5,669 nt of DNA from CAZWFW01 sp964633445. GTDB lineage: Archaea; Undinarchaeota; CAZWFW01. Shown in pieces: positions 1 through 4,157 of the stretch. The stretch spans positions 1 through 5,669 of the forward strand of contig CAZWFW010000059.1 of the NCBI GenBank assembly GCA_964633445.1, written 5' to 3'. Both the position numbers and the translations under genes were made by a program. Position 1 is the first letter of the stretch. Every line of letters starts with the position of its first letter. The notes below the pieces were generated by a model that had not been told where the DNA came from, made no database searches, and was given only the letters and a program-made list of their open reading frames with translations.

Positions 1-735
1 GAAGGTGTTCCAGATTATACTACCTTAAGCTTTAAAGCCCATATACCTGAAGATACAACTCTTAAAATTCAACTAAGATCTGCTTCTACTAAAGAAGAGC
101 TTTCTAATGCTGCTTGGTATGGTCCTACCTCCCCTACCGATTACTATAATGAGAGTGGAGCTTCTATTAATCCTATCCACGATGGCGATAGATGGATCCA
201 ATATAAAATTATTTTTACCTCAGATCCTGAGAAAATAGCAGGAACTCCTTGGCTAGAATCCATTACAATTAACTATAAAGTTGCCACTCATAAAACTTTC
301 CTTTATGTTTCCAATGATGGTAAGATTGGTATTGGAACAGATTCACCTACAAAAGCTCTTCATGTAGTTGGGGATATTTACAAAACTGGAACTTCAAACT
401 TTGTTGAGGATATAAACGAAACTCATCAGTTAGTCTATACAGGCTTGGAAGGTGGTGAAGTTGGTATTTACTGGCGTGGTACAGGTTTGTTAGAAAATGG
501 TAGAGCTAGGATAGAGTTTCTAGAACATTTCAAGTTGGCTTTAAGTAAAGAAGCGCCTATAGTAGCAATGGTAACTCCTACTTCTAGATGCCAGATGTAT
601 GTTAAAGAAAAAACTCATAGCTATATAATAGTAGAAAGTTTTAATGGTTGTAGTGGCAGCTTCGACTTTTTAATTATGGGGGTGAGGAAAGATTATGAAA
701 ACTATAAGCCAATAAGACTTAAGAAAAATCAGTAA
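1..735 (+). CDS. C-terminal part of a large surface or tail-fibre-like protein (5' truncated)
   Basis: Frame 1 is open from the first base to the TAA at 733-735, giving 244 residues with no start, so the gene begins upstream. The first ~95 residues look like a beta-sandwich module, with a tryptophan/tyrosine pattern around AAWYGPTSPTDYY and a GDRWIQYKI strand, of the kind repeated in secreted fibrous proteins. Residues 109-116 (IGIGTDSP), followed by ALHVVGDIYKTG, match the GIGT-xxP-xxxLxVxG motif common in phage tail fibres and trimeric surface fibres. The last ~90 residues (GRARIEFLEHFKLAL, then VTPTSRCQMYVKEK and FDFLIMGVRKDYEN) resemble a terminal domain I recall from long bacterial secreted proteins. 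Cys197 and Cys217 of the fragment could form a disulfide. There is no C-terminal membrane anchor. CCT and ACT codons look frequent compared with the genes downstream. The reading frame is certain; the role (adhesin, S-layer-associated or virus-like fibre) is inferred. Confidence 0.8.
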   Translation, partial: EGVPDYTTLSFKAHIPEDTTLKIQLRSASTKEELSNAAWYGPTSPTDYYNESGASINPIHDGDRWIQYKIIFTSDPEKIAGTPWLESITINYKVATHKTFLYVSNDGKIGIGTDSPTKALHVVGDIYKTGTSNFVEDINETHQLVYTGLEGGEVGIYWRGTGLLENGRARIEFLEHFKLALSKEAPIVAMVTPTSRCQMYVKEKTHSYIIVESFNGCSGSFDFLIMGVRKDYENYKPIRLKKNQ

Positions 736-738
736 AAC

Positions 739-760
739 TTTTTTAGCTTATTTTAAAAAG
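739..760 (+). terminator. possible T-rich terminator after the fibre-like gene
   Basis: A run of six T (739-744) begins 4 bases after the stop codon, with a second T run at 751-754. CTTTTT (738-743) and AAAAAG (755-760) could form a weak A/T hairpin. Archaeal termination often needs only a T-run, so an end of transcription here is plausible. The signal overlaps the promoter-like box proposed for the next gene. Confidence 0.35.
751..759 (+). promoter_or_regulatory. possible TATA box of the threonylcarbamoyl-AMP synthase gene
   Basis: TTTTAAAAA is centred about 26 bases upstream of the ATG at 781, the usual distance between an archaeal TATA box and the transcription start. No Shine-Dalgarno sequence precedes the ATG, which would fit a leaderless mRNA starting at or next to the start codon. 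The surroundings are A/T-rich throughout, so a chance match is possible. Confidence 0.35.
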
Positions 761-780
761 AAAGATCATGATATAATTTT

Positions 781-1401
781 ATGGAAATTATTTTCTATTC
801 CAAAGAAAGGAAAAAGGAAATTATCTCCAAAGTTTCCAAAGCTTTGTTGGAGGGGAAAGTAATAATTTATCCAACAGAAACTGTATATGGTATTGGAGCC
901 AAAATTGATATTGAAAAAAGCATTAGAAGGGTTTTCGAAATAAAAAAACGCAAAAGTAAACCACTTTCCATAGCTCTATACTCAGTTTCCGAAATAAAAA
1001 GATATGCCTATGAAAATAAGTTGTCAAAAGCTCTTGCAGAGAAATTTTTACCAGGTCCTTTAACATTAGTTTTAAGGAAAAAGAAAAGCGTGCCAGATTA
1101 TGTTACATGTAACTTAAATGAGGTTGGGATAAGAGTTCCTGAAATAGATTTTATAAGAGAAATTATTCGAAAAGTTGGAGCTATAACTTCAACCTCGGCC
1201 AATTTATCGGGTGGAAAAAGTCCGTGTACATTAAATGAGGCTATTTCGCAAATATCTGCAGATATCGGAATTGATTGTGGCAAAACCAAATATTGTAGGG
1301 AATCAACTATCATAAGAGTTCATGAAAATAAGGTCGAGCTTTTACGAGAAGGTGTTATAAAATTTGAGAAAATCATGAAATTTATAGAAGACAATTTTTA
1401 A
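781..1401 (+). CDS. tsaC: L-threonylcarbamoyladenylate synthase (TsaC/YrdC/Sua5 family)
   Basis: A 206-residue cytoplasmic protein consisting of the YrdC domain alone, without the extra C-terminal domain of long Sua5 proteins. The family makes threonylcarbamoyl-AMP from threonine, bicarbonate and ATP; in archaea the KEOPS/Kae1 complex then transfers the group to A37 of ANN-decoding tRNAs to give t6A. Visible family motifs are PTETVYGIGA (31-40), the basic substrate-binding stretch KKRKSKPLSIAL (55-66), PGPLTLVL (91-98), VGIRVPE (115-121), TSTSANLSGG (136-145) and ESTIIR (174-179). The ATG at 781 leaves a normal N-terminal helix before the first strand. The gene lies 45 bases after the fibre-like gene and 39 bases before the next start, and has no obvious functional link to either neighbour. 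The family call is secure; the exact activity is inferred from conservation. Confidence 0.93.
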   Translation: MEIIFYSKERKKEIISKVSKALLEGKVIIYPTETVYGIGAKIDIEKSIRRVFEIKKRKSKPLSIALYSVSEIKRYAYENKLSKALAEKFLPGPLTLVLRKKKSVPDYVTCNLNEVGIRVPEIDFIREIIRKVGAITSTSANLSGGKSPCTLNEAISQISADIGIDCGKTKYCRESTIIRVHENKVELLREGVIKFEKIMKFIEDNF

Positions 1402-1418
1402 ACTATAAAATTTATAAT
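1395..1418 (+). promoter_or_regulatory. possible promoter of the PRC-barrel/antiporter operon
   Basis: TTTTTAAA (1395-1402), TATAAAA (1404-1410) and TTTATAAT (1411-1418) lie in tandem over the end of the tsaC gene. A start site ~25 bases after the first box would fall just upstream of the Shine-Dalgarno sequence at 1428-1434, giving a short leader. The two later boxes would place the start inside or beyond that site, so the first is preferred. Read-through from tsaC is also possible. Confidence 0.35.
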
Positions 1419-1427
1419 AGATTTATT

Positions 1428-1434
1428 GGAGGTG
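1428..1434 (+). promoter_or_regulatory. strong ribosome binding site that decides a TTG start
   Basis: GGAGGTG complements the 3' end of archaeal 16S rRNA and is separated by 6 bases from the TTG at 1441. This spacing argues against the TTG at 1426, which overlaps the site itself. Confidence 0.75.
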
Positions 1435-1440
1435 TTAAAC

Positions 1441-1692
1441 TTGAGAGTGGACTTCACAAAGATAAAAGGTAAATCAGTTGTTGGGCAAACTGGAAAATTG
1501 TTTGGAGAGGCTGTTGATATAGAATTTAATACTAAAACAGGAGAGTTGCAGAGCTTGATAGTAAAACCAACTGAATACGTTCTGGAGCACTTTAAGGAGA
1601 TGATTGTTAAGGAAGGTAATGTAAAACTACCTTTTAGAGCAGTAACAGCTATAGGAGATTTCGTTATCATAAACGAAGAAGAGATAGGCTAA
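1441..1692 (+). CDS. small PRC-barrel domain protein
   Basis: An 83-residue protein starting at TTG (1441), read as (M)RVDFTKIKGKSVVGQTGKLFGEAVDIEF. It has the pattern of archaeal single-domain PRC-barrel proteins: an opening strand with KGKSVV, a G-K-L-FGEAVDIEF hairpin, TKTGELQSLIVKP, and a closing PFRAVTAIGDFVII strand. PRC barrels occur in photosynthetic reaction centre H subunits and in the rRNA-maturation protein RimM; the archaeal stand-alone versions have no settled function, and small beta-barrel adaptor roles are usually guessed. No membrane segment is visible. Its stop is only 5 bases before the mnhE start, so it is probably co-transcribed with the antiporter genes. The domain call is firm; a functional link to the antiporter is only suggested by position. 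Confidence 0.85.
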   Translation: MRVDFTKIKGKSVVGQTGKLFGEAVDIEFNTKTGELQSLIVKPTEYVLEHFKEMIVKEGNVKLPFRAVTAIGDFVIINEEEIG

Positions 1693-1697
1693 ATATT

Positions 1698-2213
1698 ATG
1701 AAAGATGTTTCAAGGTTTTTTCTAACCTTTTTTTGCCTTTTGATATTTTGGTTTCTACTCGCGAGTGCCAATTTTGAGAATTTAATATTTGGTACTCATT
1801 CAAAGATTCTTTCTTTTTTTGAAGATTTGATATTTGGTATTGTCTATTCAACAATTCTTTCCATTCTTTTTTACAGAATTTTTTTAAGCAGAAAATTTGC
1901 ATTAAGATTGAGTGATTTTAAAAATTTTTCCTTGCATATTATCAATTGGGTGAGGGAAGAAGTAAAAATGCACATTAAAGTTTCATACGCAATCTTAACA
2001 GGTAGAGCCATCAATCCTGTAATTATAGAGGTTAAATACCCCAAAAAACTTAAAAATTCTATTATAACTCTGATTTCGATATTTATAACAGCAACTCCAG
2101 GAACATTGGCACTAAATGCGGGTGAGGATAGTATATTTATACATTCTCTATTTCACATTACTAAGGAAGAAGTAGATAGGTTTTGTAAATGGCTATACAA
2201 ATTGCAATTTTAG
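1698..2213 (+). CDS. mnhE: Na+/H+ antiporter subunit MnhE (MrpE/MbhA-like)
   Basis: A 171-residue membrane protein in the normal size range for MrpE. Two hydrophobic segments near residues 6-23 and 42-63 are followed by a positively charged stretch and a C-terminal cytoplasmic domain. The family signature is visible: AINPVIIEVKYP (104-115), a hydrophobic helix, then TATPGTLALNAGEDSIFIHSL (131-151), matching the usual TPGT...VHxL pattern. MrpE is required for assembly and activity of the Mrp complex but is not thought to carry the ion itself; its Pyrococcus hydrogenase counterpart is MbhA. The ATG at 1698 places the first transmembrane helix directly after the N-terminus; there is no strong ribosome binding site, suggesting translational coupling to the PRC-barrel gene. 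The end overlaps mnhF by 25 bases. Confidence 0.92.
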   Translation: MKDVSRFFLTFFCLLIFWFLLASANFENLIFGTHSKILSFFEDLIFGIVYSTILSILFYRIFLSRKFALRLSDFKNFSLHIINWVREEVKMHIKVSYAILTGRAINPVIIEVKYPKKLKNSIITLISIFITATPGTLALNAGEDSIFIHSLFHITKEEVDRFCKWLYKLQF

Positions 2214-2431
2214 CAGTGGCAATTTGCTTGATAGCGATAAGAATGGTGAGGGGTCCTACTATCTACGATAGAATTCTAGCTCTGGATACCTTAACTCTTG
2301 TTTTTGCAGCATTGCTCTTATTACTTGCAGGTTTTCAGAAAAAAGCAATTTATGTTGATGTTGCCATAGTCTACGCATTTGTAGGATTCCTATCAACCCT
2401 AGCATATCTTAAATATTTAGAAAGAGGATGA
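2189..2431 (+). CDS. mnhF: Na+/H+ antiporter subunit MnhF (MrpF/MbhB-like)
   Basis: An 80-residue protein with three transmembrane helices (about 2-19, 33-49 and 55-76). It shows the family motif RGPTIYDRILALD (21-33) between the first two helices and YVDVAIVYAFVGFLSTLAYLKYLE (55-78) in the last. MrpF is a small membrane subunit of the Mrp antiporter; MbhB is the counterpart in membrane-bound hydrogenase. The ATG at 2189 lies inside the end of mnhE, a 25-base overlap, and gives the usual distance from the N-terminus to RGPT. It overlaps the next gene by ATGA, indicating coupled translation. Confidence 0.93.
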   Translation: MAIQIAILAVAICLIAIRMVRGPTIYDRILALDTLTLVFAALLLLLAGFQKKAIYVDVAIVYAFVGFLSTLAYLKYLERG

Positions 2432-2736
2432 TATCAGCATTTTTTACAGGAATAGGATGTATATTAATAGCAATAGGAGCTCTAGGAATTTTAAGACTAC
2501 CTGACATATATTCAAGGCTTCACGCATCTACGCTTTGCATGTTTGGAGCAATTTGGATAGCGTTGGGTATCTCTCTTCAGCTTAAGGAAGTTTTTCCAAA
2601 AGCCGTAATTTTTATACTATTTCTCTTTTTAACCTGTCCAGTAAGCTCCCATTTTATTGCGAGATGCGCGTATAAGGGTAATGTAAAACCAAAATGCGTT
2701 ATTGATGAACTCAAGGATAAAACAAAAATTATCTAA
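2428..2736 (+). CDS. mnhG: Na+/H+ antiporter subunit MnhG (MrpG/MbhC-like)
   Basis: A 102-residue protein with three transmembrane helices. The family signature GILRLPDIYSRLHAST (20-35) follows the first helix, and FLTCPVSSHFIARCAY (67-82) near the end corresponds to the conserved TSPVAAHxxARAAY region. MrpG is one of the small membrane subunits needed for antiport; MbhC is its counterpart in Mbh complexes. Position 36 is Leu (HAST-L-C), where most homologues have Lys (HAxTK), so this copy lacks a commonly conserved charge. The ATG at 2428 overlaps the mnhF stop by 4 bases; the GAGG at 2424-2427 is too close to act as a normal ribosome binding site, so coupling is likely. The tail after residue 83 is charged and cytoplasmic. 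Confidence 0.92.
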   Translation: MISAFFTGIGCILIAIGALGILRLPDIYSRLHASTLCMFGAIWIALGISLQLKEVFPKAVIFILFLFLTCPVSSHFIARCAYKGNVKPKCVIDELKDKTKII

Positions 2737-2750
2737 AAATATTTTTTTAG
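2733..2750 (+). promoter_or_regulatory. A/T inverted repeat between mnhG and the DUF4040 gene
   Basis: CTAAAAA (2733-2739) and TTTTTAG (2744-2750) form an A/T-dominated inverted repeat with a run of seven T, beginning at the mnhG stop codon. It lies about 25-40 bases upstream of the ATG at 2774, so it could be a weak T-run terminator or a TATA-like box for a leaderless mbhD transcript. Neither reading is secure, and the 37-base gap holds nothing else. Confidence 0.25.
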
Positions 2751-2773
2751 ATGTTCACAAGACAAATTTATAG

Positions 2774-3019
2774 ATGCTAGCTATATACTTGCTTTTGACT
2801 TTGATGGTTGTAGTATCTTTAGTTATAATCGAGTCTAAAGACTTGCTGCTTTCAGCAATTCTGCTAGGGGTTAACGGATTATTGGCGACCTTAATTTTCT
2901 ATATTTTAAGAGCACCAGACATAGCCATAACGGAAGCCGCTATATCAGGTATAACAACGGTAATTTTAATTTTGACAATAAACAGAACCAGAAGGTTTGA
3001 GAGTAACTACAGAAAGTGA
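2774..3019 (+). CDS. mbhD: DUF4040 family antiporter subunit (MbhD-like; equals part of the MrpA C-terminus)
   Basis: An 81-residue protein with three hydrophobic helices (about 2-19, 23-44 and 55-69). The signature RAPDIAITEAA (46-56) matches the APDVALTEAA motif shared by DUF4040 proteins, MbhD and the C-terminal extension of MrpA. The acidic residues Asp49 and Glu54 lie in the membrane part believed to form the lateral ion pathway with the MnhC-like subunit. In bacteria this segment is fused to the large MrpA protein; here it is free-standing, as in archaeal Mbh and Mrp clusters. The gene starts at ATG 2774 without a clear ribosome binding site. Its TGA stop (3017-3019) lies within a GTGA sequence at which an insertion-element remnant appears to begin, so the last residues could have been altered by that event. 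Confidence 0.9.
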   Translation: MLAIYLLLTLMVVVSLVIIESKDLLLSAILLGVNGLLATLIFYILRAPDIAITEAAISGITTVILILTINRTRRFESNYRK

Positions 3020-3090
3020 CTAGGCAGTAGCCATCTTACTGTGGCTGATTTTCTCCGAAAGGCTATCTCCTCATTCTACGCTTTCGCAGA
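3016..3090 (-). mobile_element. decayed IS200/IS605-type element remnant (tnpB 3'-end/right-end sequence)
   Basis: This non-coding stretch between the mbhD-like and mbhE-like genes shares two blocks with the element end at 5557-5669, in the same orientation. CTTACTGTGGC (3035-3045) is identical to 5623-5633, and CTCCGAAAGGCTATC (3053-3067) matches 5645-5659 at 13 of 15 positions; the distance between blocks is 4 bases shorter here. Read on the minus strand it gives TAG, then P-F-G-E and, after a frameshift, S-A-T-V-R, against TAG then PVGERTSATVR in the other copy. The right-end hairpin of the other copy is missing. A short inverted repeat, AGCCA (3029-3033) with TGGCT (3042-3046), is present. 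The left limit is set at GTGA (3016), which includes the mbhD stop; the right limit is uncertain. Confidence 0.6.
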
Positions 3091-3097
3091 TATTTTT
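3056..3097 (+). terminator. possible hairpin plus T-run terminator after mbhD
   Basis: CGAAAG (3056-3061) and CTTTCG (3081-3086) are perfect inverted repeats with a 19-base loop, followed by TATTTTTATT with a T5 run at 3093-3097. If transcribed from the upstream operon, this could end or attenuate the mnhE-mbhD transcript. The long loop makes the hairpin weak. Confidence 0.25.
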
Positions 3098-3108
3098 ATT
3101 AGAAAAAA

Positions 3109-3135
3109 TTAAATATTAAATATTCATTAAATATT
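3109..3135 (+). promoter_or_regulatory. triple TTAAATATT repeat, candidate promoter for mbhE-mnhD
   Basis: TTAAATATT occurs three times, at 3109-3117, 3116-3124 and 3127-3135, the last two followed by C. The sequence resembles archaeal TATA boxes. A start ~25 bases downstream of the last copy would fall near 3157-3160, just before the GAGAGGG ribosome binding site at 3161-3167 and the ATG at 3173. This would give the second half of the antiporter cluster its own promoter downstream of the element remnant. Multiple copies could also be a regulator site. Confidence 0.4.
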
Positions 3136-3160
3136 CTCGATTCAACTTATGTACCTTCGC

Positions 3161-3167
3161 GAGAGGG
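3161..3167 (+). promoter_or_regulatory. ribosome binding site favouring the ATG at 3173
   Basis: GAGAGGG lies 5 bases before the ATG at 3173. The alternative ATG at 3149 has no such sequence upstream and would put this purine run inside the coding region. Confidence 0.55.
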
Positions 3168-3172
3168 TTAAG

Positions 3173-3418
3173 ATGAGAAAGATAACAATTTTATTATTTT
3201 TAACAATCCTAATTTTCCTTACGAGTCTATTACCAAATTTTGCTCATCACGATTTTCCCGTATCAAAGTATTACATAAAAAATGAAATTGTTCAAGTTAA
3301 GGCAAGCAATATAGTTTGTAGTATTGTTTGGGATTACAGAGGATTTGATACGCTTGGCGAGGCTACAGTATTTTTCACAGCAGTTTCAGCAATAATGGCA
3401 TTGAGAAGAAGGAGATGA
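3173..3418 (+). CDS. mbhE: MbhE-like antiporter subunit (equals the end of MrpA)
   Basis: An 81-residue protein from the ATG at 3173; a start at 3149 would add MYLRERVK. It has one strongly hydrophobic N-terminal helix (about 4-20), an external loop of ~25 residues with HHDF and paired tyrosines, then the signature NIVCSIVWDYRGFDTLGEATVFFTAVSAI (46-74) and an Arg-rich tail. The DYRGFDTLGEA motif (54-64) is shared by MbhE of archaeal membrane-bound hydrogenases and by the last part of bacterial MrpA (or the N-terminal part of some MrpB proteins), at the join between the DUF4040 and MnhB parts. The gene ends in an ATGA overlap with mnhB. Small size and a short loop make it easy to miss, but the position between DUF4040 and MnhB is exactly that expected for MbhE. 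Confidence 0.87.
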   Translation: MRKITILLFLTILIFLTSLLPNFAHHDFPVSKYYIKNEIVQVKASNIVCSIVWDYRGFDTLGEATVFFTAVSAIMALRRRR

Positions 3419-3816
3419 TCGTTCTCAGAACATATGTGAGATTCATAGCACCCTTTGTAGCACTCTATGGTTTATACATAGCTACACATGGTCATCTAAC
3501 CCCTGGTGGAGGATTTCCTGCAGGTATAATAATGGCTTCAGCCTTCATATACATATATTTAGCATTTGGCAAGGGTTTGAAGGTTTTTAGTGAGGAGGAG
3601 ATAAAAATACTTGAGGGAGTGGCGGCAATATTTTTAGCGGGTGTAGGGTTGCTAGGAGCGTTTATAGGAGTGTACTTCTTCCAAAATGTTTTACCTAAGG
3701 GAAGGCTTGGAGAGGTAATTTCCGCAGGATCGTTGCTACCTTTGAACATAGCAGTTTCATTAAAGGTTTTTGCAGGCGCCCTGCTAATAGTGTATTGCTT
3801 TTTAAGTAAAAGATGA
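3415..3816 (+). CDS. mnhB: Na+/H+ antiporter subunit MnhB (MrpB/MbhF-like)
   Basis: A 133-residue protein with four transmembrane helices. The MnhB signature is complete: THGHLTPGGGFPAG (24-37) between the first two helices, and LLPLNIAVSLKVFAG (107-121) before the last. The more usual form of the first motif is GGGFQGG; Pro-Ala replaces Gln-Gly here. In the Mrp complex MrpB contacts the C-terminal part of MrpA and contributes to the ion path; MbhF is the hydrogenase counterpart. The ATG at 3415 overlaps the mbhE stop by ATGA and its own stop overlaps mnhC in the same way, so mbhE-mnhB-mnhC form a tightly coupled translational unit. Confidence 0.94.
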   Translation: MIVLRTYVRFIAPFVALYGLYIATHGHLTPGGGFPAGIIMASAFIYIYLAFGKGLKVFSEEEIKILEGVAAIFLAGVGLLGAFIGVYFFQNVLPKGRLGEVISAGSLLPLNIAVSLKVFAGALLIVYCFLSKR

Positions 3817-4157
3817 GCCTGCAGAATATATCGTATGCGATAGCGATGACAGTATTTGCAGTTAGCGTATATGGGGTTATATTTAAGGATAATCTTATTA
3901 AGAAGGTTATATCCCTATCTTTGGCAACAAAATCCGTCAACATTTTTCTCATACTTATTGGTTACAAAGCAAATGGTGTTGCTCCAATATATCTAGGAAA
4001 TATAGACTTTTTTAAGTATTCCGTTGATCCTTTACCTCAAGCATTGGTTTTAACATCAATTGTCATAGATTTCAGCATCACAGCATTGTTATTGTATTTG
4101 GTAATGCTCTATTATAAAAAAAGCAAAAGTCTATCTGCCAGTGAGGTAAAGTGTTAG
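3813..4157 (+). CDS. mnhC: Na+/H+ antiporter subunit MnhC (MrpC/MbhG-like, NuoK homologue)
   Basis: A 114-residue protein with three transmembrane helices (about 6-23, 32-50 and 79-100), homologous to NuoK of complex I. The signature VDPLPQALVLTSIVIDFSITALLLYL (71-96) is the family hallmark; the earlier segment FKDNLIKKVISLSLATKSVNIFLI (24-47) corresponds to the RNLIRVIIGLSLLSHAVNL region. With the DUF4040 subunit, MrpC/MbhG is thought to form the sodium pathway of these modules. The ATG overlaps mnhB by 4 bases. The stop at 4155-4157 overlaps the GTG start of mnhD, and the mnhD ribosome binding site lies inside this gene. Confidence 0.94.
   Translation: MSLQNISYAIAMTVFAVSVYGVIFKDNLIKKVISLSLATKSVNIFLILIGYKANGVAPIYLGNIDFFKYSVDPLPQALVLTSIVIDFSITALLLYLVMLYYKKSKSLSASEVKC
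4143..4147 (+). promoter_or_regulatory. ribosome binding site supporting the GTG start of mnhD
   Basis: GAGGT lies within the last codons of mnhC, 3 bases before the GTG at 4151. No ATG nearby would leave a full first transmembrane helix for MnhD, so GTG is preferred. Confidence 0.55.

Noticed and set aside
445..735. Separate 96-residue gene starting at TTG 445
   Set aside because: The same frame is open back to base 1 and encodes continuous tail-fibre-like sequence, so this is only the end of a larger gene.
1098..1313. Minus-strand reading frame inside tsaC
   Set aside because: It lies wholly within a well-supported gene and shows no family motif.
1426..1440. TTG at 1426 as start of the PRC-barrel gene
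   Set aside because: It overlaps the ribosome binding site GGAGGTG; the TTG at 1441 has ideal spacing and gives the usual N-terminus.
1398..1670. Minus-strand reading frame opposite the PRC-barrel gene
   Set aside because: It is an antisense shadow with no recognisable domain; the plus strand carries a strong ribosome binding site and a clear family pattern.
3109..3136. TTAAATATT repeats as a miniature CRISPR array
   Set aside because: The repeats are 9 bases, overlap or have 2-base gaps, and have no spacers.
3149..3172. ATG at 3149 as start of the mbhE-like gene
   Set aside because: It has no ribosome binding site and adds a charged stretch before the hydrophobic helix. It remains possible if transcription starts further upstream, but ATG 3173 is better supported.
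3492..3952. Minus-strand reading frames opposite mnhB and mnhC
   Set aside because: Antisense shadows of strongly conserved genes with no domain pattern.
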